The position numbers were made by a program, and so were the translations under genes. The notes under the pieces are model-generated. The model was given only the letters and a program-made list of their open reading frames with translations. It was not told where the DNA came from and did no database searches. Of a stretch of DNA of 64,000 nucleotides, positions 9,661-18,960 are shown in pieces. The DNA lies in the NCBI RefSeq assembly GCF_000426765.1, contig NZ_AUFZ01000002.1, forward strand, positions 1 to 64,000, written 5' to 3'. Position 1 is the stretch's first letter, and every line of letters starts with the position of its first letter. This DNA is from Vibrio litoralis DSM 17657. GTDB lineage: Bacteria; Pseudomonadota; Gammaproteobacteria; Enterobacterales; Vibrionaceae.

Positions 9661-10656
9661 TTGAGCCAGTCTTTACGCATTGTCTTCGCAGGTACGCCAG
9701 ATTTCGCCGCCCGTCACTTGGCGGCGTTACTTTCTGCACAGAAAGCTTCTGCACAACAAAATACTGTATCTGAATATCAAATCGTCGCCGCTTATACTCA
9801 ACCAGACCGCCCTGCAGGTCGTGGAAAAAAACTCACCGCGAGTCCGGTGAAGCAATTAGCACTAGAGCACGATATCCCTGTATTCCAACCTGAAAACTTC
9901 AAATCTGATGAGGCGAAACAGCAACTTAAAGAATTGAATGCCGATCTGATGATCGTGGTCGCTTATGGTTTGTTATTACCACAAGACGTTCTGGATATTC
10001 CGCGCCTAGGCTGCATTAACGTACACGGCTCGATTCTACCTCGCTGGCGTGGCGCAGCACCGATTCAGCGTGCCATTTGGGCAGGTGATGCGGAAACGGG
10101 TGTCACCATCATGCAAATGGATATTGGTCTAGATACCGGTGACATGTTGAAAATTGCCACCATGCCAATTGAGAGCACCGATACCAGTGCCTCTATGTAT
10201 GAAAAACTGGCGCAGCTTGGCCCGAAAGCCTTGATTGAATGCGTAGCAGAAATCAGCCAAGGGCAAATTTTCCCGCAAAAACAAAATGATGATTACGCCA
10301 ATTACGCCAAAAAACTCAGCAAACAAGAAGCCAAAATAAATTGGGCAGATGACGCAGAACATATTGAACGCTGCGTTCGTGCATTTAATCCATGGCCGAT
10401 GAGCTTCTTTAGTATTGCCGATAACAACGACCAAGAGCATAACGTCAAAGTATGGCAATCTCGAGTCGATCCGGAACAATCTGACCATCCGGTAGGGCAA
10501 ATTATTCGTGCTGATAAAACCGGCATCTATGTAGCAACAGGTAAAGGCACTCTGGTACTTGAACAACTACAAATCCCAGGCAAAAAAGCATTGTCAGTAC
10601 AAGACATTTTGAATGCTCGCAGCCAGTGGTTTGAAGTCGGCAACATTTTAGGTTAA
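9661..10656 (+). CDS. fmt: Methionyl-tRNA formyltransferase
   Basis: Fmt, 331 residues, transfers a formyl group from 10-formyl-THF to Met-tRNAfMet. The N-terminal formyltransferase fold shows [12 protein letters not shown] and the catalytic [16 protein letters not shown] block, then [12 protein letters not shown]. The C-terminal OB domain ends in [13 protein letters not shown]. The start codon is TTG at 9661, preceded by GAGG; this matches the N-terminus MSQSLRIVF known from vibrios, and no ATG lies nearby in frame. A run near residues 30-38 (KASAQQNTV) looks like a short insertion relative to other Fmt proteins. Confidence 0.96.
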   Translation: MSQSLRIVFAGTPDFAARHLAALLSAQKASAQQNTVSEYQIVAAYTQPDRPAGRGKKLTASPVKQLALEHDIPVFQPENFKSDEAKQQLKELNADLMIVVAYGLLLPQDVLDIPRLGCINVHGSILPRWRGAAPIQRAIWAGDAETGVTIMQMDIGLDTGDMLKIATMPIESTDTSASMYEKLAQLGPKALIECVAEISQGQIFPQKQNDDYANYAKKLSKQEAKINWADDAEHIERCVRAFNPWPMSFFSIADNNDQEHNVKVWQSRVDPEQSDHPVGQIIRADKTGIYVATGKGTLVLEQLQIPGKKALSVQDILNARSQWFEVGNILG

Positions 10657-10686
10657 TCGCTGACTAAACGACGATAACCAACCAAG

Positions 10687-10715
10687 CAAGGCGCAGCGAT
10701 GTGCCTTGTTTATTT
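10687..10715 (+). terminator. Probable terminator between fmt and rsmB
   Basis: CAAGGCGCA (10687-10695) pairs with TGTGCCTTG (10700-10708), one G-T pair, around a 4-base loop, followed by TTTATTTTAT. It may be a partial terminator setting the ratio of def-fmt to rsmB-trkAH transcripts. Confidence 0.55.
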
Positions 10716-10775
10716 TATCCATGTAACTGATTTATCTAACTTGCGACTTGTAAGTTATCGACAAGAGAAAACATC

Positions 10776-12056
10776 ATGAACGTTCGTGCCGCTGCTGCAA
10801 AAGTATTATTTGAAGTTGTAGACCAAGGTTATTCGCTCTCTTCTGCGCTTCCTATTGCACAGCAAAGTATTCGCCCAAGAGATCACGCGCTATTACAAGA
10901 GATGTGCTACGGTGCATTGCGTTATCTTCCACGCCTAGAATCCATTGTTAACGAACTCATGGATAAGCCGCTGAAAGGCAAACAGCGCGTTTTTCATCAT
11001 TTAATTTTGATTGGTATTTATCAATTAAGCTTTATGCGCATTCCGCCGCATGCCGCTGTGGGTGAAACGGTAGAAGGTGCTCAGGCATTAAAAGGCCCGC
11101 GTTTACGTGGTTTGATTAATGCAGTACTACGTAACTACCAACGTAATCAAGAGCAACTCGATGCGCATGCAATTAGCCACAATGCGGGTAAATATGCGCA
11201 TCCAAGCTGGTTATTGAAATTATTACAGCAAGCCTACCCACAACAATGGCAAGAGATTGTTGAAGCCAATAACAGCAAAGCGCCTATGTGGTTGCGAGTC
11301 AATCGCCAACATCACACTCGTGATCAGTACTTAGAATTACTAAAGCAAGACGACATCGAAGCGGAAATTCACCCACAAGCACAAGATGCACTACGTTTAC
11401 TTTCACCTTGTGATGTGATGACTCTACCGGGCTTCGATCTCGGTTGGGTATCAGTGCAAGATGCCGCCGCTCAGTTATCGGTTGACTACTTAACGCCGCA
11501 AGATGGCGAATTGATTTTAGATTGCTGCGCCGCGCCGGGTGGTAAAACTGCTCATATTTTAGAGCACACCACCAACACAGAGGTGGTTGCGATTGATTGC
11601 GATGAAAACCGCTTAAAACGCGTGCATGAAAACCTAGAGCGCCTGCAGCTGCAAGCGGAAGTGATTTGTGGGGATGCCCGTTACCCAGAAGAATGGTGGA
11701 ACGGTGAGAAATTTGATCGCATTCTATTGGACGCACCATGTTCTGCAACCGGTGTGATCCGTCGCCATCCTGATATTAAATGGCTACGTCGAGGCAGTGA
11801 TATTGAAGCATTGGCCGAACTACAAAGCGAAATTCTCGATGCAATGTGGCGTCAACTTAAGCCAAACGGTACTTTAGTGTATGCAACATGCTCAATCACA
11901 CCACAGGAAAACGCCCAACAAGTTAGTGCCTTCTTAACCCGTACTAGCAATGTCGAATTAGTAGGTTCGGAGCGAGACAATCCGGGTCGTCAAATTCTTC
12001 CTGGTGAAGAAAATATGGATGGCTTCTATTACGCGGTGTTACGTAAGACCGCATAA
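10776..12056 (+). CDS. rsmB: 16S rRNA m5C967 methyltransferase
   Basis: RsmB (Sun/Fmu), 426 residues, methylates C967 of 16S rRNA using S-adenosylmethionine. An N-terminal NusB-like RNA-binding domain (about 1-140) is followed by the methyltransferase domain. That domain has the SAM motif [15 protein letters not shown] (about 248-262), the [15 protein letters not shown] block with one catalytic Cys, and [10 protein letters not shown] with the other. The length is normal. It follows fmt and precedes trkA, the gene order seen in many gammaproteobacteria. Confidence 0.97.
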   Translation: MNVRAAAAKVLFEVVDQGYSLSSALPIAQQSIRPRDHALLQEMCYGALRYLPRLESIVNELMDKPLKGKQRVFHHLILIGIYQLSFMRIPPHAAVGETVEGAQALKGPRLRGLINAVLRNYQRNQEQLDAHAISHNAGKYAHPSWLLKLLQQAYPQQWQEIVEANNSKAPMWLRVNRQHHTRDQYLELLKQDDIEAEIHPQAQDALRLLSPCDVMTLPGFDLGWVSVQDAAAQLSVDYLTPQDGELILDCCAAPGGKTAHILEHTTNTEVVAIDCDENRLKRVHENLERLQLQAEVICGDARYPEEWWNGEKFDRILLDAPCSATGVIRRHPDIKWLRRGSDIEALAELQSEILDAMWRQLKPNGTLVYATCSITPQENAQQVSAFLTRTSNVELVGSERDNPGRQILPGEENMDGFYYAVLRKTA

Positions 12057-12169
12057 TATAGATAAAAAATCGTTGAGACTGTGGCTTCATTCCCGAAGCA
12101 CATCAACTCAATATTGTGGTGACAATCCCTCGCCACTTTGCAAGGTTAACTCAAGGTTCACGAAATATT

Positions 12170-13546
12170 ATGAAAATCATTATTCTTGGTGCAGGACAAG
12201 TTGGCGGCACACTAGCGGAAAACCTAGTGGGTGAAAACAACGATATTACCGTTATCGACCGCAATACTGATCGACTCAGAGAGCTACAAGATAAATATGA
12301 TTTACGTGTGGTCAATGGTTATGCTAGCCACCCAGATACCCTTCGTGAAGCCGGCGCACAAGATGCCGATATGTTGGTGGCGGTGACTAATTCAGATGAA
12401 ACCAATATGGCCGCTTGCCAAGTGGCGTTCACCTTGTTCAACACCCCAAGCCGAATTGCCCGTATTCGTTCACCAGAATACTTAGCCGAAAAAGATGCCC
12501 TGTTTCAATCTGGTGCCATTCCTGTCGATCACCTAATTGCCCCTGAAGAGTTAGTCACCAGCTATATTGAGCGCCTGATTCACTACCCTGGCGCACTGCA
12601 AGTGGTGAGCTTTGCTGAGAAAAAAGTCAGCCTAGTGGCGGTAAAAGCCTATTATGGCGGCCCTCTGGTAGGTAATGCGTTATCGACGTTACGTGAGCAC
12701 ATGCCACACATTGATACTCGTGTGGCAGCGATTTTCCGCCAAGGACGTCCTATTCGCCCACAAGGGACAACCATTATTGAAGCCGATGATGAAGTATTCT
12801 TCGTGGCAGCCAGTAACCATATTCGCGCGGTCATGAGTGAGCTACAACGTCTTGAAAAAGCCTACCGCCGCATCATGATTGTTGGTGGCGGTAATATCGG
12901 TTCAAGTCTCGCTAAATGCCTTGAGAAAGACTACAGCGTTAAATTGATTGAACGTAGTTATCAACGAGCAGAACGCCTCTCAGAAGAACTAGAAAACACC
13001 ATCGTATTTTGTGGTGATGCTGCAGACCAAGAACTACTGAATGAAGAAAACATCGACCAAGTGGACGTCTTCATCGCACTAACCAACGAAGATGAAACTA
13101 ACATCATGTCTGCGATGCTAGCCAAACGTCTCGGTGCCAAAAAAGTGATGGTATTAATCCAACGCAGTGCTTACGTTGACCTCGTACAAGGTGGTGCGAT
13201 TGATGTGGCAATTTCTCCGCAACAAGCGACCATTTCGGCACTGCTGACTCACGTACGTCGCGCCGATATTGTTAACGTCTCTTCATTGCGCCGAGGTGCT
13301 GCAGAAGCGATTGAAGCGATCGCCCACGGTGATGAGACCACCTCAAAAGTGGTCGGCAAAGCAATTGGGGATATCAAATTACCACCAGGTACCACCATTG
13401 GCGCGATCGTGCGTGGTGAAGAAGTACTGATTGCTCACGATAGAACGATTATCGAACAAGACGATCACGTTGTGATGTTCCTCGTCGACAAGAAATATGT
13501 GCAGGATGTAGAACGCTTATTCCAACCAAGCCCATTCTTCTTATAA
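12170..13546 (+). CDS. trkA: Trk potassium uptake system protein TrkA
   Basis: TrkA, 458 residues, the cytosolic NAD(H)-binding regulator of Trk K+ channels. It has two RCK halves: the first starts [18 protein letters not shown], the second contains [16 protein letters not shown] near residue 231, each followed by a TrkA-C subdomain. The ATG at 12170 gives exactly the E. coli length and N-terminus; an in-frame GTG at 12116 would add 18 unsupported residues. It lies 15 bases upstream of trkH, its membrane partner. Confidence 0.97.
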   Translation: MKIIILGAGQVGGTLAENLVGENNDITVIDRNTDRLRELQDKYDLRVVNGYASHPDTLREAGAQDADMLVAVTNSDETNMAACQVAFTLFNTPSRIARIRSPEYLAEKDALFQSGAIPVDHLIAPEELVTSYIERLIHYPGALQVVSFAEKKVSLVAVKAYYGGPLVGNALSTLREHMPHIDTRVAAIFRQGRPIRPQGTTIIEADDEVFFVAASNHIRAVMSELQRLEKAYRRIMIVGGGNIGSSLAKCLEKDYSVKLIERSYQRAERLSEELENTIVFCGDAADQELLNEENIDQVDVFIALTNEDETNIMSAMLAKRLGAKKVMVLIQRSAYVDLVQGGAIDVAISPQQATISALLTHVRRADIVNVSSLRRGAAEAIEAIAHGDETTSKVVGKAIGDIKLPPGTTIGAIVRGEEVLIAHDRTIIEQDDHVVMFLVDKKYVQDVERLFQPSPFFL

Positions 13547-13561
13547 GAGTTAGACAATCGC

Positions 13562-15007
13562 ATGGTTAACTATCGTCCCATATCGTTTGTACTCGGTTTA
13601 GTGCTATCAAAAATCGCACTATTTATGTACGTGCCAACCTTGCTGGCATTCTTCACCGGTACCGACGGTTTTATTGAATTCGGCCAATCTTTATTAATTA
13701 CCCACTTTGCCGCATTTGTTTTTCTGTCACTTGGCCGCACCAAAAACTTCCGTCTCGGGGTGCGTGATATGTTCTTAATCACCACTTTAGTCTGGAGTGT
13801 CTCCAGCTGTTTTGCCGCGCTTCCATTTGTCTTTATCAACCATATCAGTTTTACCGATGCTTACTTTGAAACCATGTCAGGCATCACTACCACAGGCTCT
13901 ACAGTATTAAGTGATTTAGATAATATGTCACCCAGCATTCTACTGTGGCGTTCTACCCTACAATGGATTGGTGGCGTTGGCTTTATCGTAATGGCAGTGG
14001 CAGTGCTACCGATGTTAAACGTTGGGGGTATGAAACTGTTCCAAACCGAATCATCCGACTGGTCAGATAAAAGCAGCCCGAGAGCCAAAAATATCGCGAA
14101 GAACATTGTGGTGGTTTACGTCACTTTAACCCTGTTATGTATTATTGGTTATCTGTACACAGGAATGGGATTGTTTGACGCGATTAACCACGCCTTTACC
14201 ACGCTTTCGACGGGCGGTTATTCCACCAGCGATAGCTCAATGAATCACTTTTCGAATGGTGCGCATTGGGTAGGCTCTCTTTTCATGTTTTTAGGCGGTT
14301 TACCTTTCTTACTGTTTGTCACCGCTCTGCGTAAAAGAACCCTAAAAGCGCTATTCCTTGATGCTCAGGTGCGCGGCTTCTTTTATCTGGTGGTTACCAC
14401 TAGTTTGTTGGTCGCGCTGTGGATGACCTTTCGTGATCATTATGCGTTTTTAGATGCGGTTCGAATTTCAACTTTCAACATTATTTCAGTATTAACCACC
14501 ACCGGATTTGGCTTAGATGACTTTACCGCTTGGGGAGGATTACCATCGGTCGTCTTTGCTTTCTTGATGTTAGTTGGAGCGTGTTCGGGTTCAACGGCGG
14601 GGGGGATTAAAATTTTCCGTTTTCAGATTGCCGCGACCTTATTAAAAAAACAAATCATGCGATTAATTCATCCATCAGGGGTATTTGTCCAACGCTACAA
14701 TCAACGCCCGGTTAACGATGACATCGTACGCTCAGTGGTGGCCTTTGTATTAACTTTTATTCTAACGGTGATTTTTATTGCAGGGGCACTGAGTGCCATG
14801 GGCTTAGACCCCATTACCAGCATCAGTGCTTCAATGACCGCGGTCGCCAATGTCGGCCCCGGAATGGGGAGCGTGATTGGACCAACCGGGAACTTTGCAT
14901 CACTACCGGATGCGGCTAAATGGTTACTCAGTTTTGGTATGTTGATGGGCCGTTTGGAAATTCTAACTATCTTGGTGATTTTCTTCCCGGCTTTCTGGCG
15001 CACATAA
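13562..15007 (+). CDS. trkH: Trk potassium uptake transmembrane protein TrkH
   Basis: TrkH, 481 residues, the inner-membrane K+ translocating subunit with about ten membrane segments arranged as four pore repeats. The selectivity loops are visible: GITTTGSTVL, FTTLSTGGYS, LTTTGFGLDD and VANVGPGMGS. It works with TrkA, encoded just upstream, and with a nucleotide-binding partner not in this window. A strong bidirectional terminator follows at 15055-15087. Confidence 0.97.
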   Translation: MVNYRPISFVLGLVLSKIALFMYVPTLLAFFTGTDGFIEFGQSLLITHFAAFVFLSLGRTKNFRLGVRDMFLITTLVWSVSSCFAALPFVFINHISFTDAYFETMSGITTTGSTVLSDLDNMSPSILLWRSTLQWIGGVGFIVMAVAVLPMLNVGGMKLFQTESSDWSDKSSPRAKNIAKNIVVVYVTLTLLCIIGYLYTGMGLFDAINHAFTTLSTGGYSTSDSSMNHFSNGAHWVGSLFMFLGGLPFLLFVTALRKRTLKALFLDAQVRGFFYLVVTTSLLVALWMTFRDHYAFLDAVRISTFNIISVLTTTGFGLDDFTAWGGLPSVVFAFLMLVGACSGSTAGGIKIFRFQIAATLLKKQIMRLIHPSGVFVQRYNQRPVNDDIVRSVVAFVLTFILTVIFIAGALSAMGLDPITSISASMTAVANVGPGMGSVIGPTGNFASLPDAAKWLLSFGMLMGRLEILTILVIFFPAFWRT

Positions 15008-15054
15008 ACTTATATCAATCCAATTCATTATCTATTTATATATCTCACAAATAC

Positions 15055-15087
15055 AAAAATGGCGAGCCTAATCAGCTCGCCATTTTT
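15055..15087. terminator. Bidirectional terminator between trkH and hemolysin III gene
   Basis: AAAAATGGCGAGC (15055-15067) pairs perfectly with GCTCGCCATTTTT (15075-15087) around a 7-base loop. A and T runs at both ends let it serve the two convergent genes. Confidence 0.9.
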
Positions 15088-15101
15088 ATATCAGATAACC
15101 A

Positions 15102-15752
15102 TCATCGAGTAACCGGATCTACGTATCCATAGATACTCACAAAGTGACAAATACAGCCACCGAGTACAAACAGATGCCAAATCGCATGGTTATAAGGGAT
15201 CCGATTATTGGTGTAGAAAAACACCCCAAGCGAATAAATCACTCCGCCAGCTACCAACCAGACTACCGCTCGAATATCTAAATGCGTCGCCAGTTGATAA
15301 ACCACCACCAAAGATAACCAGCCCATAATCAGATAGCTGATCAGCGAAAAAGACTTAAAACGATAGACAAATGACACCTTCATGATCACGCCTAAAAGGG
15401 CTATCGACCAAATCACGATCATCAATCCAATCGCTAACTCGGTACGTAAACCAACTAACAAAAACGGGGTATAACTTCCGGCGATTAATAAATAAATAGC
15501 ACTATGGTCTAAGGTTTTTAGCCAACGTTTAGCTGTAGGGGAAGAAATTGAATGATACAAGGTGGAAGCTAAAAACAGCACAATCACACTTGCGCCATAC
15601 ACAGCCATGCTGACATAGGTCATAGTATCTGCGTGAGCGGCATAAGATTTCATTAACAACACCACTAAAGCCACGACACCAAATATCACCCCTAAACCAT
15701 GGCTAATACTGTTGGCTAGCTCTTCACGAGCGGTATATTCTGCAGACGACAT
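15102..15752 (-). CDS. Hemolysin III family / PAQR-type membrane protein (TrhA-like)
   Basis: A 216-residue protein with seven predicted membrane segments, of the hemolysin III (YqfA/TrhA) family related to PAQR receptors. Conserved features are the N-terminal EELANSISHGLG, the SxxxH motif around LYHSIS, DHSAIYLLIAGSYTPF, and a late His-containing NHAIWHLFVLGG. These Asp/His residues probably bind a metal and suggest amide-hydrolase-like chemistry. In E. coli, TrhA is linked to membrane energetics; a true haemolytic role is doubtful. It is a single gene with an AGAGGGTA-type ribosome site. Confidence 0.9.
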   Translation of the reverse strand: MSSAEYTAREELANSISHGLGVIFGVVALVVLLMKSYAAHADTMTYVSMAVYGASVIVLFLASTLYHSISSPTAKRWLKTLDHSAIYLLIAGSYTPFLLVGLRTELAIGLMIVIWSIALLGVIMKVSFVYRFKSFSLISYLIMGWLSLVVVYQLATHLDIRAVVWLVAGGVIYSLGVFFYTNNRIPYNHAIWHLFVLGGCICHFVSIYGYVDPVTR

Positions 15753-15839
15753 GGCCTACCCTCTAAAGCGCAAAAAATGTAGTCTCTATTTTGACACATT
15801 GAGCTTACAAGTGTAAGCTCAAAATAATCATAATTGCAA

Positions 15840-16625
15840 TTAAGTACTTTGCTCTAAAAACCCCAGCACCTTCTTGCCTGCTTCAACCGGTGATTCATCA
15901 TGTTGCAGAACCAATTCACGCTTCAATTTATTACTGCCAATCAAGCTCGATAGCATGCTACCCATGCCTTTCTTTTGACGGTCTACTTCAAACCAGATCT
16001 TCAATTCGTGTTCAGTCCGGTAGGTGACAATTTCCAATTCACGCCAACGACCATGAAAATCACCATGGACTGGCACAAACTCAAACTCTTGTACGAACGG
16101 TAAATCAAAGCCCTTCACCGCTTCACATTCTACTTGGCGAATACGCAGCCCCGCTTCTTCTAAAGCAGAGAAAATGCCATCTTCCAATGGATCTGGCCGC
16201 ACCGTTAAAATATCGGTATCTTTAGGATCGGATGCCAAGGCAATATCTAAAGTAGTATCTAGCCACACCTTAGAGTCCCCTAGTGTGATTGGAGTGTTCC
16301 AAGGTACCTGTAAATCGACCGAGAACACTTTATCTTGATTTGGCTTAATATCGAATGCTTCAGGCAAAGACCACTTATCCAGCACATAAGTTTGCGCCAC
16401 TTTACTGCCTTCGACTTTGCGCCCTTCAGGGTTAATTCTCTCAGCACGGTAACGACAGCACAGTTTTAGATAAATATTATCGATCGACTGCTCGGTTGCC
16501 CCACCATAGACATGCACATCAACCGACACGGTTTGCCCCGGATAAACCACATCTTGTTTTAAGATAGTATCGACGCGCGCCGAACCAATACCTAAGCTCG
16601 CTAATGTTTTCTTAAAAAACGACAT
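15840..16625 (-). CDS. Spo0M-like (SpoOM family) protein
   Basis: A 261-residue protein of the sporulation-control Spo0M family, with an arrestin-like beta-sandwich fold. The N-terminal FFKKTLASLGIGSARVDT and the following VVYPGQTVSVDVHVYGG are typical. In Bacillus, Spo0M affects sporulation; in non-sporulating proteobacteria its role is unknown and may be cytoskeletal or scaffold-like. No signal peptide or membrane segment is seen. The ATG has a GGAG site. It is a single gene, divergent from the small gene at 16833. Confidence 0.88.
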   Translation of the reverse strand: MSFFKKTLASLGIGSARVDTILKQDVVYPGQTVSVDVHVYGGATEQSIDNIYLKLCCRYRAERINPEGRKVEGSKVAQTYVLDKWSLPEAFDIKPNQDKVFSVDLQVPWNTPITLGDSKVWLDTTLDIALASDPKDTDILTVRPDPLEDGIFSALEEAGLRIRQVECEAVKGFDLPFVQEFEFVPVHGDFHGRWRELEIVTYRTEHELKIWFEVDRQKKGMGSMLSSLIGSNKLKRELVLQHDESPVEAGKKVLGFLEQST

Positions 16626-16832
16626 ACTTGCTCCTCGCTTTTTTAAATTCCTGTCAATTTATTCACTTAGCGATAAAAAGGATATCGCTTTAGCAATTCT
16701 TTATGACTATACTATTACACAGTCGAAAAATTATTCGATTACTGGTCAGATTTAGGACAAACAATCAAAATACATAATGGTTGGATCAGGTAACAATAGC
16801 CATGGATGTGCGTTTTTATAGGCAATAACTAT

Positions 16833-16958
16833 ATGCGTCCTGTTCCTGTTCGAGCTTCATTTTCTCGCGGTTCAGCTTCTCGTCGCCGCCACTGCTTTGC
16901 TACGGTTCCTGTAGCTAAACCAGTCAAAGCGCCAGTGGAAGCCCCAGAGCAAAAGTAA
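16833..16958 (+). CDS. Candidate small protein, 41 residues, unknown
   Basis: A 41-residue reading frame starting MRPVPVRASFSRG and ending VEAPEQK. The first half is rich in Arg and Ser with one Cys (SRRRHCF), the second in Pro, Ala, Val and Lys, so the product would be basic and probably unstructured. The ATG has only a weak ribosome site (AGG about 10 bases upstream). A Rho-independent terminator starts 26 bases after the stop and none separates it from upstream sequence, so this looks like a short independent transcript. It could instead be a noncoding small RNA whose frame is open by chance. I do not recognise the sequence. Confidence 0.45.
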   Translation: MRPVPVRASFSRGSASRRRHCFATVPVAKPVKAPVEAPEQK

Positions 16959-16984
16959 TGTGGCTCAAAACTCGATATCTCAAG

Positions 16985-17018
16985 AGCGTAGCATCATTTA
17001 GGTGCTGCGCTTTTTTTT
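16985..17018 (+). terminator. Terminator of the small transcript upstream of yihD
   Basis: AGCGTAGCA (16985-16993) pairs with TGCTGCGCT (17003-17011), one G-T pair, followed by eight T. It would end a short transcript carrying the 41-codon ORF and insulate yihD. Confidence 0.8.
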
Positions 17019-17069
17019 AGAATTTGCTACCGTACCGTAATAACCCTTACTTTATCTATGGTGAAGAAA

Positions 17070-17336
17070 ATGAAATGCCACCGCGTTAATGAATTAATTG
17101 AACTACTCCACCCTGAATGGCAAAAAGATCCTGATCTAAACCTACTAGAGTTCATCGTTAAGCTTAGTCAAGAAGCGGGCTATCAAGGTAAATTAGAAGA
17201 CCTTACCGATGATGTTCTGATCTACCATCTCAAAATGCGTAATAGTGGTAAAGAAGAAATGATTCCAGGTCTGGCAAAAGATCAAGAAGATGACTTTAAA
17301 ACCGCATTGTTACGTGCTCGTGGCATTATTGAATAA
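17070..17336 (+). CDS. yihD: YihD family protein (DUF1040)
   Basis: An 88-residue protein orthologous to E. coli YihD, with the conserved [18 protein letters not shown] start, [17 protein letters not shown] and the C-terminal [15 protein letters not shown]. Its function is unknown. I start at ATG 17070, which matches the E. coli N-terminus; an in-frame ATG four codons upstream (17058) is less likely because GGTGAAG just before 17070 can act as the ribosome site. The srkA and dsbA genes lie downstream as in E. coli, with ccoG between. Its own terminator follows at 17347. Confidence 0.92.
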   Translation: MKCHRVNELIELLHPEWQKDPDLNLLEFIVKLSQEAGYQGKLEDLTDDVLIYHLKMRNSGKEEMIPGLAKDQEDDFKTALLRARGIIE

Positions 17337-17346
17337 CCATTATTGG

Positions 17347-17385
17347 AAAGCCAAGTTATGAAATCCACTTCTACTTGGCTTTTTT
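17347..17385 (+). terminator. Terminator after yihD
   Basis: AAAGCCAAGT (17347-17356) pairs with ACTTGGCTTT (17373-17382), followed by more T. The loop is 16 bases. Confidence 0.8.
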
Positions 17386-17517
17386 AGTACATTTTCAATA
17401 ACAATCATCACAAAGCTCGATCGTAATTACGAATCACAACCCTTCAATCCGATATACTGTGGCACAATAATTTCCCCCATAGGTTGAGGCCATGCACCTC
17501 GACAAGAGGAAGCAGCA

Positions 17518-18900
17518 ATGAGCAATGATAGAATCGATGTCAAAGTCATTACCCCGAAGACCAACCGGGATGCCAATGGCAAAATATACGTAAGAAAAAG
17601 CCAAGGGACTTTCCAGAAAATGCGTCGCTATGGTGGCTGGTTTCTAATGGTTCTGTTCGCCATGCTACCTTGGATTACCTATCAAGATCGCCAGGCGATT
17701 TTATTTGATTTAGCCAAACAGCAATTCGTTTTCTTTGGCGCGACGTTCTTCCCGCAAGATTTGACCTTATTAGCCACCATTTTTGTGATTGCAGCCTTTG
17801 GCTTGTTTTTTATCACTACCTTTTTAGGCCGAGTATGGTGTGGTTATCTATGCCCACAAACCGTGTGGACCTTTATTTTTATTTGGTTAGAAGAAAAGCT
17901 AGAAGGCCCAGCTAACAAGCGTCGCAAACAAGATAATAATAAATACACCACCAATCTTATGCTGCGCAAAGCCATAAAACATCTTGCTTGGTGGGCGATT
18001 TCTATTATTACGGGCTTAGTGTTTGTCGGTTACTTTATTCCCGTCCGTGAACTCTTTAGCGAATTTGCCACCTTTGAATTAAGCTTTTGGCCTGCATTTT
18101 GGGTATGGTTCTTCGCGGCTTGTACTTATGGTAACGCCGGTTGGATGCGCTCAATTATGTGTTTACACATGTGTCCTTATGCTCGTTTCCAATCGGCAAT
18201 GTTTGATAAAGACACCTACATCGTTGGCTACGATGCCAAGCGCGGCGAACAAAGAGGCCCACGCTCACGTAAAGCAGAAAAACCAGCAGGTTTAGGAGAT
18301 TGCATCGACTGTAACTTATGCGTACAAGTGTGCCCAACCGGAATCGATATTCGTGACGGCTTACAATATGAATGCATCAACTGTGGCGCTTGTATTGATG
18401 CTTGTGATCAAACCATGGATCGCATGGGCTACCCTCGCGGTTTAATCAGCTACACCACCGAACATAAACTGGCGGGCAACAAAACCAAAATCATGCGCCC
18501 TAAATTAATTGGCTACGGCATTACTCTTGTCTTGATGTTGGGGCTATTTGTTAGCCAAGTGGCAACGGTCGATCCGGTTAATATGAGTGTACTGCGTGAT
18601 CGCAACCAAATGTATCGAGTCGATAATCAAGGTTGGATAGAAAATACCTACACCTTAAAAATCTTAAACAAAACCCAACAAACTCAGCAATATCATATTG
18701 ATGTGGAAGGATTAACCGATGTGAAATGGTATGGCAGCCAAACCATTCAGGTTCCTGCCGGTCAATTGGTGAGTAAGCCACTCACGCTGGCGGTAAACCC
18801 TGATGAACTAACCTCGCCGATCATCAAGTTTGAGTTTATACTCAGCGACAATAGCGGGTTTAACTTAAATGTAGAAAGTCGCTTTATTAAGAAGCTTTAA
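17518..18900 (+). CDS. ccoG: Cytochrome c oxidase accessory protein CcoG
   Basis: CcoG (FixG/RdxA), 460 residues, a membrane ferredoxin-like protein needed for copper delivery to the cbb3 oxidase. Several membrane segments occupy roughly residues 35-210. CGYLCPQTVW and MCLHMCPYARFQ carry conserved membrane-proximal cysteines. A double 4Fe-4S ferredoxin motif follows (CIDCNLCVQVCPTG and CINCGACIDACDQTM, about 262-300). A last membrane segment and an Ig-like periplasmic domain complete it. The ccoNOPQ genes are not nearby. The ATG has an AGAGGAAG site. Confidence 0.95.
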   Translation: MSNDRIDVKVITPKTNRDANGKIYVRKSQGTFQKMRRYGGWFLMVLFAMLPWITYQDRQAILFDLAKQQFVFFGATFFPQDLTLLATIFVIAAFGLFFITTFLGRVWCGYLCPQTVWTFIFIWLEEKLEGPANKRRKQDNNKYTTNLMLRKAIKHLAWWAISIITGLVFVGYFIPVRELFSEFATFELSFWPAFWVWFFAACTYGNAGWMRSIMCLHMCPYARFQSAMFDKDTYIVGYDAKRGEQRGPRSRKAEKPAGLGDCIDCNLCVQVCPTGIDIRDGLQYECINCGACIDACDQTMDRMGYPRGLISYTTEHKLAGNKTKIMRPKLIGYGITLVLMLGLFVSQVATVDPVNMSVLRDRNQMYRVDNQGWIENTYTLKILNKTQQTQQYHIDVEGLTDVKWYGSQTIQVPAGQLVSKPLTLAVNPDELTSPIIKFEFILSDNSGFNLNVESRFIKKL

Positions 18901-18930
18901 TCCACATCACAAGTTAATAATCACATAAGG

Positions 18931-18960
18931 AAGGGCTAAGTAATTGGCCCTTTTTATTTT
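18931..18960 (+). terminator. Terminator-like hairpin abutting the srkA start
   Basis: AAGGGC (18931-18936) pairs with GCCCTT (18947-18952) around a 10-base loop, followed by TTTATTTT. The stem is short. It ends directly at the srkA ATG (18961), so it could end ccoG transcripts or act as a structure in the srkA leader. Confidence 0.65.

Larger units (their letters stand above)
16626..17057. other. Intergenic stretch around a candidate small gene
   Basis: About 430 bases between the Spo0M-like gene and yihD. It holds a candidate 41-codon ORF (16833-16958) and a clear hairpin terminator (16985-17018). A TATACT at 16708-16713 and a CATAAT at 16773-16778 could serve as -10 elements, but neither has a convincing -35. 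A 9-codon ORF (16803-16829) also lies upstream of the small gene. No tRNA or repeat was seen. Confidence 0.6.

Noticed and set aside
12116..12169. GTG-started extension of trkA
   Set aside because: The ATG at 12170 gives exactly the known TrkA length and N-terminus.
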